64,000 bases of DNA from Anaerotruncus sp. (GCA_022009795.1 CP091724.1:1525501-1589500); one strand, 5' to 3'. Numbered from the stretch's first letter, positions 30,657 to 40,972 are shown. Notes: generated by a model not told the origin, from the sequence alone. Numbers and translations: made by a program.

Positions 30657-32183
30657 TTAAAGCTGCCAATATTTTCTGTCTAAGCTGCGATACTGAACAG
30701 CCTGCGCCACATGGGCAAATTCAATGCTTTCGCTGCCCTCAAGATCGGCAATCGTGCGTGAGATACGCAGCAGCTTATCATAGGCTCTTGCCGAAAGCCC
30801 AAGCTTTTCAAAGCTCATTTTCAGCAGCTCCGAAGCTTCCTTTGTGAGCACGCAAAATTTGCGGGTCATGGCAGGGGTCATCTGCGCATTGCAGCTTATT
30901 CCCGTGCCCTCAAATCGGCGGCGCTGAATTTCGCGCGCCGCATTAACACGCTTTCTGATTTCTGCCGAGCTTTCGCTTTTTTCCGCCGATGAAAGCTTTT
31001 CGTAATCCACGGGCGAAACCTCGATATGGATATCTATTCTGTCCAAAATCGGGCCGCTGATTTTATCGCGATACCGCTTTTTCGCCGCGGGCGTGCAGGT
31101 GCATTCCCGCGTGGGATGGCCGAAATAACCGCAGGGGCAGGGATTCATTGCCGCCACCACGGTTATGGCCGAGGGATAGGAAACCGTGCCCGCGCTGCGA
31201 ACTATTGTAACCTTACCGTCCTCAAGCGGCTGACGAAGCGCCTCCTTTGCGCGGCGGTCAAATTCGGGAAATTCATCCATAAACAGCACGCCGTTGTGGG
31301 CAAGGCTGATTTCACCCGGGCGCGGCGTTTGCCCGCCGCCCGTCAGCCCCTGCGCCGAAACCGTGTGGTGAGGGCTGCGAAACGGCCGCCTTGTGATAAG
31401 CTGAACGCCGCTCGGCAGCTCTCCTGCTATGGAATAAATTTTCGTTGTTTCAAGCTCCTCTTCAAAGCTCATTTGCGGCAAAATTGAAGGAAGTCTTTTT
31501 GCAAGCATTGATTTTCCCGTGCCGGGAGGGCCCACCATTATGCAGTTGTGCCCGCCTGCCGCTGCTATTTCAAGCGCTCTTTTAGCGTCCTCCTGCCCTT
31601 TAACATCCGCAAAATCAAGAAATTCGGCATCCGTTTCCAAATTTTGAATCGGCGTAAAGCACGGCTCAATCGGAGCCTCGCCGCTTAAATGGCGAATAAC
31701 ATCAAACACCGTTTTGGCGGGGAAAACATCAATTCCGTCCACCACGCCGGCTTCCGTTTTATTGGCATAGGGAATAAAAACGGAGCCTATTTTTTCCTCG
31801 CGCGCTTTAAGCAGCATGGGCAAAACGCCGGTGCAGGGGCGGATTTCACCGTCCAGCGAAAGCTCGCCGATAAAGGCGCAATCGTTTATTTCCCCCATAA
31901 TTTGCCCCGTTGCCATAAGCAGAGCGATAAACACGGGCAAATCATAAAGCGGGCCTTCTTTTTTTATATCAGCCGGCGCGATATTAACCGTTATTCGTGA
32001 AACGGGAAACTGAAAATTGCAGTTTTTTATTGCCGCGCGCACCCTTTCGCGGCTTTCTTTAACAGCCGTGTCCGGCAGGCCGACTATATCAAAGCGCGGC
32101 ACGCCGCGGCTTATATCCGCCTCCACAACAACGGAAAACGCATCCATTCCGAAAATTCCGAGGCTTTTAACCTTTGCAAACAT
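30657..32183 (-). CDS. comM: YifB/ComM-family Mg-chelatase-like AAA ATPase
   Basis: It encodes 508 residues, intact. I start it at ATG 32183 because MFAKVKSLGIFGMDAF matches the family start and GGTGA lies before it. N-terminal Lon-like domain (VEADISRGVPRFDIVGLPDTAVKESRERVRAA), Walker A GPPGTGKS, Walker B GVLFMDEFPEF, the zinc-like Cys cluster NPCPCGYFGH...CTCT and a C-terminal helical domain (SARAYDKLLRISRTIADLE). ComM is a helicase that aids branch migration in natural transformation. Nothing else of competence is nearby. Confidence 0.92.
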   Translation of the reverse strand: MFAKVKSLGIFGMDAFSVVVEADISRGVPRFDIVGLPDTAVKESRERVRAAIKNCNFQFPVSRITVNIAPADIKKEGPLYDLPVFIALLMATGQIMGEINDCAFIGELSLDGEIRPCTGVLPMLLKAREEKIGSVFIPYANKTEAGVVDGIDVFPAKTVFDVIRHLSGEAPIEPCFTPIQNLETDAEFLDFADVKGQEDAKRALEIAAAGGHNCIMVGPPGTGKSMLAKRLPSILPQMSFEEELETTKIYSIAGELPSGVQLITRRPFRSPHHTVSAQGLTGGGQTPRPGEISLAHNGVLFMDEFPEFDRRAKEALRQPLEDGKVTIVRSAGTVSYPSAITVVAAMNPCPCGYFGHPTRECTCTPAAKKRYRDKISGPILDRIDIHIEVSPVDYEKLSSAEKSESSAEIRKRVNAAREIQRRRFEGTGISCNAQMTPAMTRKFCVLTKEASELLKMSFEKLGLSARAYDKLLRISRTIADLEGSESIEFAHVAQAVQYRSLDRKYWQL

Positions 32184-32375
32184 AAAATTCACCGGCTTTT
32201 CATAAAAATCCCGCAGCGTCTAAATTCAAATCAAGAGAATTTCAAGCATTGATTCGGCGCAAAAATCCGATATGCCGCAATGCAAAAAGCCGCCGCCTTG
32301 ATTTTTATTATACTAAATCGCCGCGGCGTTGGCAACAGTTTAAATTCAATGCCGAAATATATTGTAATGATTATA

Positions 32376-32404
32376 TTGACAACGGATTTTAATAAGTTTA
32401 AAAT
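32376..32404 (+). promoter_or_regulatory. Promoter of the phosphoglucomutase gene
   Basis: TTGACA and TAAAAT are 17 bp apart, about 65 bp before the ATG. Confidence 0.75.
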
Positions 32405-32467
32405 GAAAAATGGATATAATTAAGCAAAATTATATATTTATAATCAGAAACGGGAAGGTGTTTTTTT

Positions 32468-34188
32468 ATGGATATAAAAAAAGAATATGAAAGCTGGCTG
32501 AAAAAAACGCAACGGCAGATCCCGATTTGGAGGCGGAGCTTAAATCCGTTTCCGGCAACGACGCCGAAATATCGGACAGATTTTATAAAGACCTTGAATT
32601 CGGCACTGCCGGCTTAAGAGGAGTTATCGGCGCGGGCACAAACAGAATGAATGTTTACACCGTTTGCCGCGCAACCCAGGGGCTTGCAGATTTCTTAAAC
32701 AGGCATTTTGAAAACCCAAGCTGCGCAATCGGATATGATTCAAGAATCAAAAGCGATTATTTTTCAATTGAGGCGGCAAAAACTTTGGCTGCAAACGGTG
32801 TTAAGGTTTACATTTACAAAGAGCTTGAGCCGACGCCGTGCCTTTCATATGCAATCAGAAAATTTCACACCTCCGGCGGCATAATCCTTACCGCTTCACA
32901 CAATCCGGCAAAATACAACGGCTACAAATGCTATGATTACAACGGCTATCAGATGACGGATGAAGAAGCCGCCGAAACATATGAATACATTCAAAAGGTG
33001 GATTACTTTACCGGCATTAAATCCATGGATTTTGACGAAGCCGTTTCAAAGGGCCTGATTGAATATATGGATCAAGATGTTATTGAGGATTTTTCTTAAC
33101 GAGGTTCAAAAGCAATGCGTTTATCCGCAAATTTGCAAAAAGGCGGATTTAAGCGTTATTTACACTCCGCTTAACGGCACGGGCAACAAACCTGTTAGGC
33201 AAATTTTTAAAGCGCATCGGCGTTGAAAAACATCTATATCGTGCCCGAGCAGGAAATGCCGAACGGCAACTTCCCCACCTGCCCTTATCCCAACCCGGAA
33301 ATCAGGCAGGCATTTGAGCTTGCGCTTAAAGCCGCAAACGAAATCAAGCCTGACATTCTTTTGGCAACAGACCCGGATTGCGACAGAGTCGGCATTGCAG
33401 TGCCAAACAAAAACGGCGACTACACATTGATGAGCGGCAACGAGGTTGGCGCAATGCTGCTTAACTACCTGCTTTCTCAGCGCAAGGCAAACGGCACACT
33501 GCCGCAAAACGCAGTTGCGGTTAAATCTTTTGTTTCCACCGATTTGGCAGAGGAAATCGCAAAAAAATACAATTGCACCTTTAAAAATCTGCTCACCGGC
33601 TTTAAATATATCGGCGAGCTTATCACGAAGCTTGAAGCAGAGGGCAGAGCCTCCGATTTCATTATGGGCTTTGAAGAATCATACGGCTATCTTGCCGGCA
33701 CTCATGCAAGAGATAAGGATGCCGTTGTTGGCTCAATGCTCATTTGCGAAATGGCTGCCTATTATAAACTGCAGGGCAAATCTTTGCTTGATGTGATGGA
33801 AGATATATACAAAGAATTCGGATTTTACAGCAATGTGGTTAAAAGCTATGAATTTGACGGCGAAGCCGGCATGAAGAAAATGGCTTCCATTATGGATAAT
33901 TTGCGCCAAAATCCGCCTTCCAAATTTGCCGGATCGCCAGTTGTTTACATCGGCGATTACAAAACGAGCATTGCAAAAAATCTTGAAAGCGGCACCGAAA
34001 GCAAGATAGATTTGCCGAAATCAAATGTGCTGGCTTATAAAACCGCGGCGGGCAACGGCGTTATAGTTCGCCCCAGCGGCACAGAGCCGAAAATCAAGGC
34101 ATACATCACCGCAATTGCAGGCAGCGAGGAAGCCGCCAAGGCTCTTGCAGACGAGCTGATTGCGGACGCAGATAAATTTATGGCATAA
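32468..34188 (+). CDS. pgm: Phospho-sugar mutase (phosphoglucomutase/phosphomannomutase)
   Basis: After repair it has 571 residues. The catalytic Ser loop is TASHNPAKYNGYK, the metal loop DPDCDRVG, the sugar loop GFEESYGYLAG and the phosphate loop RPSGTEPK, in the usual order. It interconverts hexose 1- and 6-phosphates for glycogen, wall and nucleotide-sugar metabolism. Four run-length breaks lie at A7 near 32506-32513 (5), T5 near 33095 (4), T5 near 33205 (4) and A5 near 33227 (4). Each fix restores conserved sequence, so the gene is almost surely functional. Confidence 0.9.
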
Positions 34189-34234
34189 AGCATTCTCGAT
34201 TTTGCCTATAAAAAGAACAGGACAGTATATAATT

Positions 34235-34336
34235 ATGAATAACAGAAAATGGGTTAAAATCACAGCGATAATACTTGCCGTGCTTATGGCTGGCAGCGGA
34301 CTTTCCGCAGGTATTTTTGCGCTTTTTGCTCACTGA
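34235..34336 (+). CDS. 33-residue single-helix membrane peptide
   Basis: The sequence is MNNRKWVKI, a hydrophobic helix (ITAIILAVLMAGSGLSAGIF) and ALFAH. It resembles tiny membrane proteins such as the DUF4044 group. The ribosome site is weak. It sits 46 bp after pgm and before another membrane-anchored protein gene. Confidence 0.45.
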   Translation: MNNRKWVKITAIILAVLMAGSGLSAGIFALFAH

Positions 34337-34488
34337 AATCCGAATCGATAAAGCCGCACGGGCTTATCTCATAAAGCCGAATTCAGGCGCGGCGCACTTT
34401 GCGGCAAGCCGGCACATTTGCCGTTTGCTTCTGCAAAAGGAAACCGCCCTTCGCCGATCGGCAGCAACAAAAAAAGGATATATAAATT

Positions 34489-35228
34489 ATGAAAAAAAGA
34501 AAACCAAAATCATAATCGGCTGCGCCGTGCTTGCGCTGGTTATAATCGCTGCTGCAATTACAGGAATAAAAAAATAACGGATTTGCAAAGGCAAAACACC
34601 TTTGTGGACCAAGTAAACAAGCTTTCACAAATTGTGGACGCGGAATATATTTCCGATATCGACCGCGACGAATTTAACACCTTTATAGACAGCCGCGTTT
34701 GCAAGGGCAAATATGCCAAGCTTGAAAACGCCGTTAAAAAGCTACTATAAGGATCTTTACGGAATTCAGTTCAAATCCGAGGACGCAATCACAAATTCGG
34801 CATACGATAAAATGCTGCTTGCCGATAATTTGATTTCGGACGGACCCGATTTTGAAAAATTCACGCGCCGAGCTTGCAACGCTGCTTCAAACGCTGCAAG
34901 ACTGCTCTGCGCAATACAGCGAGCTTATCACGGCGGAAAAGGCAAAATCATATTTTGACGAAACCAAGCTTTCCGCAAAAATACGAAACGCTTTTTTTAA
35001 CGATTCCGTTTCCGTTGCCGCAAGCGAAACCGAAAATATTTATCTGACATCGCTTGAAAATTCAGAAAAAAATCCGTTTCGGCCGTTTCCGGCGTTATCG
35101 ATTATTTGGCACAAACCAAAAACGAATGGAGCGTTGAGGGCGACAAGCTGATTTTCAACACTAAAGACGCCGCGGAAAAATACAACGAGGCCGTTTCGGC
35201 GCTCGGCGATGCGCAAAGCAACAAATAA
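34489..35228 (+). CDS. Membrane-anchored protein of unknown function (243 aa)
   Basis: Five breaks hide it: A7 near 34493 (5), A7 near 34570 (5), A5 near 34737 (4), A5 near 34856 (4), A7 near 35068 (5). After repair it is MKKKTKII, one helix (IIGCAVLALVIIAAAIT) and about 210 mostly helical, charged extracytoplasmic residues (LSQIVDAEYISDIDRDEF, VKSYYKDLYGIQF, ALGDAQSNK at the end). I do not recognise the family. AAGGA lies before the ATG. A terminator follows at 35273. Confidence 0.6.
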
Positions 35229-35272
35229 AGCACGAAATCACAAATGCATATTGCAAAAATTCGCAGTCTTAA

Positions 35273-35302
35273 AGCCGCCCCTTACGGGCGGCTCTGTTTT
35301 TT
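35273..35302 (+). terminator. Rho-independent terminator
   Basis: AGCCGCCC and GGGCGGCT pair around a 5-nt loop and are followed by TCTGTTTTTT. Confidence 0.85.
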
Positions 35303-35415
35303 ATGCGCATTACTGCATAAATTCATAACTCAAGCTAAAGGAACGAAAACAAAGCTTCTTACAAAAAGTGCTGTTTCGGCTTTAACCGCGTGGAAAGCCA
35401 AAGATGCGCTGCCGT

Positions 35416-35455
35416 AAAAACAAGCAATTTTCCGCATCGGCAGAAAGCTTGTTTT
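35416..35455 (-). terminator. Likely terminator of the mgl-type operon
   Basis: On the minus strand AAAACAAGC and GCTTGTTTT pair around a 21-nt loop and end in T5, about 50 bp after the permease stop. The rest of 35303-35505 shows nothing. Confidence 0.5.
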
Positions 35456-35505
35456 GATACGGCGGAAAAGCTGTTAACGGAGCTGACTGATGAGGGGCTA
35501 ATCCA

Positions 35506-36585
35506 CTATCTTCTGTTAAGATACTTACGCATATCAACGGCGCATGCCGCCAAGATAATTGCGCCCTTAATAACATAAAGCATATTTGCAGAAACGGAAA
35601 GAAAATTCAGCCCCACAAAAATCAGCTGCAGCAACAGCACGCCGATGACAATGCCGCCGATATTGCCCGTGCCGCCCACAAACGACACACCGCCGATCAC
35701 ACATGCCGCAATGGCGTCGCTTTCATAAGTCAGCCCCGTGTTTGCCGAGCAGGAGGCGATGCGAGCGCCCTCGATAAAGCCAGTTACGCCATACATTGCA
35801 CCGGCAAGCACAAAAACGCCCACCACCGTAGCAAACACATTTATGCCCGAAATTCTTGCAGCTTCCTCGTTTGAGCCGACGGCAAACATACGCTTGCCGA
35901 ACTTTGTTTTATTCCACACCACCCACATAAGCACGGTGAGCACTGCCGAATAAAGCACATATTTTGGCACGGCAACACCGCCGACGCTGAAAAGCGAGCC
36001 GCGGATAAATTCCGTGTACGACGAATCAAGCCCCGAAAGCGTTTGCCCGTTGTTATTGCCGACCATTAAAAACATAAGCACCGCGCCGAACGCGATAAGC
36101 TGAGTTGAAAGGGTAACGATAAACGGATGCAGCTTGAATTTTGCAACGAAAAAGCCGTTTACAAAGCCGACCGCCGCACCCACTGCGATTGCCGCCAAAA
36201 ACGCCGCCCACACGGGCACGGTTTCGAGATTTGGAAAAAGCTTATTAACATAATCCGTTGCCTGCAAAAGCGCCGCGGCTATGCACGCCGTAAGCCCCAC
36301 AACCCTGCCCGCCGAAATATCCGTGCCGGAAAGCACTATGCACCCGCCCACGCCGAGCGCGATAGGCAGCTTTGCCGCAGTGAGCGAAACCACATTTATT
36401 ATTGAAGAAAGCGAAAGAAACGCGGGCACACGCACCGCGATAAAAATTACCGCCGCCGCAATTATTATATACATTGCATTGTTTAGCAGGAGTGTGTAAA
36501 GCGCGCGCTGCTTATCCTCCCTGCTCATTTGCGCAAATTCGGAAAATTTGCCGCCGAGGCGCTTTGCGCCTGATTTTTTTGCCAT
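35506..36585 (-). CDS. mglC: Sugar ABC transporter permease (MglC/RbsC-like)
   Basis: It encodes 359 residues, intact, with eight to ten helices. The family signature LSGTDISAGRVVGLTA, the NGFFVAKFKLHPFIVTLST loop and the late AIAACVIGGVSFVGGTGNIGG are all present. It is the membrane pore for galactoside or ribose-type uptake, working with the ATPase encoded upstream at 36824-38330. A 238-bp gap with a palindromic element separates the two genes. Confidence 0.88.
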   Translation of the reverse strand: MAKKSGAKRLGGKFSEFAQMSREDKQRALYTLLLNNAMYIIIAAAVIFIAVRVPAFLSLSSIINVVSLTAAKLPIALGVGGCIVLSGTDISAGRVVGLTACIAAALLQATDYVNKLFPNLETVPVWAAFLAAIAVGAAVGFVNGFFVAKFKLHPFIVTLSTQLIAFGAVLMFLMVGNNNGQTLSGLDSSYTEFIRGSLFSVGGVAVPKYVLYSAVLTVLMWVVWNKTKFGKRMFAVGSNEEAARISGINVFATVVGVFVLAGAMYGVTGFIEGARIASCSANTGLTYESDAIAACVIGGVSFVGGTGNIGGIVIGVLLLQLIFVGLNFLSVSANMLYVIKGAIILAACAVDMRKYLNRR

Positions 36586-36685
36586 ATATTAACCACCTTT
36601 TACCGCCTTTGCAATTATAAAATATGCTCAAAAATTAAACATCTTTTCGGCATTTCGCCCTCTTAAGCAAACGAAAAATCCTTGA

Positions 36686-36792
36686 CCTCAAACGGTTGAA
36701 TTTTCGTGTGAATTTTTATGCGGAGAATGCAGCAAGGCTGGCGCCTTGCAAATCCGACAAGTGAAAATACACCGAAAAGGCTCTGTTTGAGG
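36686..36792. repeat. 107-bp imperfect palindromic element inside the mgl operon
   Basis: The ends CCTCAAAC and GTTTGAGG are perfect arms, the centre is GCAAGGC-TGGC-GCCTTGC, and the middle parts also pair partly (TTTTCG... against ...CGAAAA). The axis of the ends and of the central hairpin coincide within two bases, so this is one folded unit. No T-run follows. It may be a MITE- or REP-like element or an RNA that tunes expression between mglA and mglC. Confidence 0.55.
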
Positions 36793-36823
36793 CGTGTTCG
36801 GATTATTCTCACTTGCTTATGCG

Positions 36824-38330
36824 CTAAACATATTTTGCCGCCAAGCTCATAATTTGCTCTTGCGTGGCGGTTGCCGCATCTGCCTCACCCGCAAGCCTGC
36901 CGCCGCTCATAACAAGAATTCGATTGCATATTCCCAAAAGCTCCGGCATTTCGGAAGACGCCATAATTATTATTTTTCCGCTTTGTGCAAGGCGTGAAAT
37001 AATTTTATAGATTTCGTATTTTGCCCCCACATCAATGCCGCGCGTGGGCTCATCAAGCAAAAGCACGGCGGGGTCGTTTAAAAGCCACCTGCCCAAAATC
37101 ACCTTTTGCTGATTGCCGCCCGAAAGGTGCGAAATCGCAATATTGCGGCTTGTCGCCTTAACATTCAGTTTTTTTATGATTTCATCCGTTTCGCGGCGCG
37201 CCCTGCTTTCGCTTACAAACGGCCCTGCGCCGAGGCGGTTTAAGCTTGCCGCCGTGGCATTTTTCCGTAAGCCCCAAAATGCCGAAAATTCCGTTTGCGC
37301 GGCGTTCCTCCGTAAGCAGAGCAAAGCCGTTTTTAACCGCAGCGGCGGGATTTTTGTTGCTTGCCCTGCTGCCGCAAAGATATATATCCCCGCTCGAGGC
37401 GGATTGTGCGCCGAAAATCGTTTCCAAAAGCTCCGTTCTGCCGGAGCCGTCCAGCCCCGCAACGCCGAGTATTTCGCCCTGCCTTGCATTAAACGAAACA
37501 TTGCGCAGGCGGCTGTGCTCGCCCGAAAGATTTTGCACGCTGAGCATTTCACAACCCGGCTCGTTAAGCTTGGGAGGATAGCGGTTTGTCAGCTCCCTGC
37601 CCACCATAAGCCTGATTATTTCGGAAACGCTCATTTCCTTTGCCTGCCGCGAGGCAACCGTTTTGCCGTCCCTCATTACGGTGATTTCATCGGAAATCCG
37701 CAAAATCTCCTCCATTTTGTGCGAGATGTATATTATTCCGCAGCCCTGCTTTTTCAGCGAATTTATAATTTCAAAAAGGCGCTCTGCCTCCGGCTCGGTA
37801 AGCGAGGAGGTGGGTTCGTCAAACACAATAACACGCGCGCCGAAAGAAACCGCCTTTGCAATTTCAATCATTTGCCGCTTTGAAACGCTCAGGCGGCTCA
37901 TTTTTTCCTTTGGATTTGCCTCAATCCCGAGGGAATCAAAAATTTCGCGCGTTTTTCTGCGCGCTTCCCCATCGCTCACAAACGGCGAAAAACGCAAATT
38001 TTTGAGGGATATCTGCCCATCCACATATTTTCCGCCACACTGCGATTAAGCGCCTGATTCAGCTCCTGCTGCACCATGGCAACGCCGCTTTCCGCCGCGC
38101 GGCGGATTTTTAAAATTAACTTCTTCGCCGTTTAAAAATACTGCCCGAATCCTTTTCGTAAACTCCCCAAAAAGGCATTTCATAAGCGTGGATTTACCCG
38201 CGCCGTTTTCACCCATAAGGGCATGCACCGTGCCGGCGCGCACGCAAAGCGACGCCGAATCGAGCGCACGCACGCCGGAAAAGGCTTTCGTTATATTTTT
38301 CATTTCAAGAAGCACGCCGCCGTTTTTCAC
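36824..38330 (-). CDS. mglA: Sugar ABC transporter ATPase, double nucleotide-binding domain (MglA/RbsA-like)
   Basis: After repair it has about 500 residues. First domain: [55 protein letters not shown]. Second: [51 protein letters not shown]. Breaks lie near 38105-38150 (sizes ambiguous), near 38010 and at the T5 near 37259 (A4 on the minus strand, restoring [14 protein letters not shown]). The start is GTG 38330. No periplasmic binding-protein gene (mglB) accompanies it here. Confidence 0.85.
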
Positions 38331-38569
38331 AAAAATTCCCCATTAACGCAAAATTGCCGAAGCTTTTTATTTATACTGTTTCCAAAAAGCGGCGGTTAAT
38401 CAAAAAAATCGCCTATAAAAAGCGCATTTCACCCCTTATAAATTCCGCCGCTTAAATACTTTTTTTCAAAACAATATTTATTTTGCCGATTAAAAAAAGA
38501 GCGTATTTGAGTTTATAACAATAATTGTGAATTATTTTTTGTTGCTTTTGATTTTTTTGTGAATTTCTA

Positions 38570-38598
38570 TTGCATTTTATGGAAGTTAATGGTAAAAT
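38570..38598 (+). promoter_or_regulatory. Promoter of the spo0A-like gene
   Basis: TTGCAT and TAAAAT are 17 bp apart, 31 bp before the ATG. 38331-38569 is AT-rich with nothing else seen. Confidence 0.6.
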
Positions 38599-38629
38599 AC
38601 GATTAACAAATGATAAGGAGATTCACAAA

Positions 38630-39379
38630 ATGAAGCAACAATTCAATGTGCTGATTGGAGAGAACGGAGAATTCGGCAAACAATGCAAGGCAGAGCTTGA
38701 GGCCTGCGGCTTTGCCGCCGAGCTGTGTGAAAAGGACGGAGAAAAAATTATGCAGCGATTGCAAAGCAAGGGCTACAATGCCGTGCTGCTGAACCTTTTT
38801 ATGCCCGGTGCAGACGGCGCAGATGTGCTTGAGGCTTTATCGCAAAGCGAAAAGGAAAAGCCGATTGTGATTATTCTTTCTTCCGCAAACAGCGCCGAGC
38901 TGGAGGAGGAAATAATGCAGGCGGGCGCAGATTATTATTTTATTAAGCCCGTTTCCGCCGCCTCCGTTGCAAAGCGAATTAAGCGGCTTTCCGTTTGGAA
39001 AAGCGAGCGCATGCCGCACGAGGGCACGGATATTGATGTTGTTATATCGGATATTATGCGCCAAATCGGCGTGCCGGCGCACATTAAGGGCTATCAATAC
39101 CTGCGCACGGCAATAAAGCTTTGCATAAACGATTCCGAAATGCTCGGCTCGGTTACAAAGCTGCTTTACCCCACCGTGGCAAAAATCTACAGCACCACGG
39201 CATCGCGCGTTGAGCGCGCAATCCGCCACGCAATCGAGGTGGCATGGGATCGCGGCGATGTGGATGTGCTTGCCTCCTATTTCGGCTACACAATTAAAGA
39301 CCAACGCGGCAAGCCCACAAATTCCGAATTTATCGCCATGATCGCGGATAAACTGAAGCTTTCGCTTAAATCCGCTTAA
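38630..39379 (+). CDS. spo0A: Spo0A-type response regulator with altered receiver
   Basis: It encodes 249 residues, intact, with AAGGAG before ATG 38630. The C-terminal half is a clear Spo0A DNA-binding domain ([48 protein letters not shown]...[16 protein letters not shown]). The receiver keeps the fold, the Ser/Thr switch site (ILSS) and the Lys (FIKP). But the phospho-acceptor position reads Asn55 ([11 protein letters not shown], usually LDIIMP) and the acidic pocket ADD is GEN (10-12). Phosphorelay control therefore looks weakened or lost. The gene stands alone, not beside spoIVB. Sporulation master control is known for the family; the state of this copy is inference. Confidence 0.88.
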   Translation: MKQQFNVLIGENGEFGKQCKAELEACGFAAELCEKDGEKIMQRLQSKGYNAVLLNLFMPGADGADVLEALSQSEKEKPIVIILSSANSAELEEEIMQAGADYYFIKPVSAASVAKRIKRLSVWKSERMPHEGTDIDVVISDIMRQIGVPAHIKGYQYLRTAIKLCINDSEMLGSVTKLLYPTVAKIYSTTASRVERAIRHAIEVAWDRGDVDVLASYFGYTIKDQRGKPTNSEFIAMIADKLKLSLKSA

Positions 39380-39485
39380 AAGAGGCGGCATTGCAAAGCT
39401 GCCCGATTTTACATAGCTTGCCGCAAGCAAAGGAGCCCCCAAAAATTAAAAAGCGGCGGCAGCGGCAACCAAGGCAAGAAAAAAA

Positions 39486-39513
39486 GGCGCATCATTTTTT
39501 TCAATGATGTGCC
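39486..39513. terminator. Bidirectional terminator
   Basis: GGCGCATCATT and AATGATGTGCC pair (one G-U); A and T runs flank both sides. It separates spo0A and pduL, which converge. Confidence 0.82.
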
Positions 39514-39548
39514 TGATTTTAATTATCCAAATATATTTGCATCAAAAA

Positions 39549-40130
39549 TTATTTAATAATTCTGCCGATTGTGTTCGGAGCCATGCCTGCGGCATTTGCC
39601 TCATCCGTGTCAATATGCATTGCAAGCGCATATTTTTCGGAAACGCGAACAACAACATCGCCGAAGGTAAGATTTCTGCTGTTTGCCGTGGGAATTTCAA
39701 CGGAAACGATTTCGCCGTTTTTAAGACCCATTCTTTCTGCATCCTCCGGAGTTGCATGAATGTGGCGCATAGCCGCGATAACACCCTCTTTAACCTCTAC
39801 CTCGCCGCAGGGGCCGACAAGCTTGCATGCGCCCGAGCCTGCAACATCGCCGCTTTCCCTAACGGGAGCGGTTACGCCGATTGAGCGTGCATCCGTAAGC
39901 GAAACCTCAATCTGAGTGGCGGGGCGAACGGGGCCTAAAATAGAAACGGCGGGAAATTCGCCCTTTGTGCCGATAACCTTAACTTTTTCATTTGATGCAA
40001 ATTGACCCGGCTGTGAGAGCATTTTTTTAACGGTAAGCTCATAGCCCTTGCCGAAAAGCGTTTCAAGATCCTCTTGAGTAACATGCACATGGCGTGCGGA
40101 AATTTCAACTAAAACTTCATCGTTTTTCAT
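39549..40130 (-). CDS. pduL: Phosphate acyltransferase PduL
   Basis: It encodes 193 residues. GGAGG before ATG 40130 decides the start. The two PduL domains carry the zinc His sets SARHVHV and RHIHATPEDA, plus HIDTDEANAAG at the end. It converts acetyl- or propionyl-CoA and phosphate to the acyl phosphate, feeding acetate formation. No microcompartment shell genes are near and the N-terminus has no encapsulation helix, so a free cytosolic phosphotransacetylase role is likely. Confidence 0.92.
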   Translation of the reverse strand: MKNDEVLVEISARHVHVTQEDLETLFGKGYELTVKKMLSQPGQFASNEKVKVIGTKGEFPAVSILGPVRPATQIEVSLTDARSIGVTAPVRESGDVAGSGACKLVGPCGEVEVKEGVIAAMRHIHATPEDAERMGLKNGEIVSVEIPTANSRNLTFGDVVVRVSEKYALAMHIDTDEANAAGMAPNTIGRIIK

Positions 40131-40210
40131 TTGATTGCCTCCATAAAATTTTCTTGCCTTTATTCTATACCTCTTTTGTGCGTTTTTCAATAGTAAATTC
40201 GGCAAAAAAC

Positions 40211-40239
40211 TTGTTTGGCGCACGGAGCTGTGCTATACT
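40211..40239 (+). promoter_or_regulatory. Promoter of the uracil-DNA glycosylase gene
   Basis: TTGTTT and TATACT are 17 bp apart, about 45 bp before the start. Confidence 0.6.
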
Positions 40240-40281
40240 AAACAAAATGTGCGCTATGCGCCCGATTATTTTTGAAACACG

Positions 40282-40854
40282 GTGATTAAATTGACTCTTG
40301 ACGAGCTTGAACTTCAATGCAAAGGCTGCCGCAAATGCGGCTTGTGCGAGGACAGAACAAATGTGGTTTTCGGACAAGGCAAAAAGGATGCTGATATTAT
40401 GCTTATCGGCGAAGGCCCCGGCGAAAACGAGGATTTGCAGGGCAAGCCCTTTGTGGGCAGAAGCGGGCAGCTGCTTGATAAATTCCTGGAATCGGTTGAC
40501 CTTTCGCGCGATAAAAATGTTTACATAGCAAACATGGTTAAATGCCGCCCGCCGAAAAACAGAGACCCGAAGCCGGAGGAGCAAACACTTTGCATAGATT
40601 GGCTGCGAGCACAATTCAAAATAATCAGGCCGAAAATAATTGTTTGCGTGGGCAGAATATCCGCACAGCGCCTGATTTCACCCGATTTTAAGGTAACGAA
40701 GCAGCACGGCGAATTTATTGAGAAAAACGGCGTGCTGATGATGGGCACTTACCACCCTGCCGCCATTTTGCGAAACCCAAACAACAAAGAAGCCGCGTTT
40801 GGCGATTGGCTTGCCCTGCGCGATAAGATAAATGAAATGGGAATTGAGATTTAA
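40282..40854 (+). CDS. Family 4 uracil-DNA glycosylase
   Basis: It encodes 190 residues. Motifs: GEGPGENEDLQGKPFVGRSGQLLD (uracil pocket), ANMVKCRPPKNRDP, and MGTYHPAAILRNP (second motif). Four Cys (CKGCRKC near the start, the KC of KCRPP and LCIDW) can hold a 4Fe-4S cluster as in family 4. It removes uracil from DNA. The start is GTG 40282 or TTG 40291; the latter has GGTGA five bases upstream and fits the family length. Confidence 0.92.
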   Translation: MIKLTLDELELQCKGCRKCGLCEDRTNVVFGQGKKDADIMLIGEGPGENEDLQGKPFVGRSGQLLDKFLESVDLSRDKNVYIANMVKCRPPKNRDPKPEEQTLCIDWLRAQFKIIRPKIIVCVGRISAQRLISPDFKVTKQHGEFIEKNGVLMMGTYHPAAILRNPNNKEAAFGDWLALRDKINEMGIEI

Positions 40855-40972
40855 ACGGCGAAAAAAATTTATTTTTTTCCGTTCGGCAAGCGACGCTTTA
40901 ACCCGATTATGCCTAAAAAAACGGGCAGAGCGCAATGCCTCGGTTCCTCAATTTAATATAAAATTTATGTAA

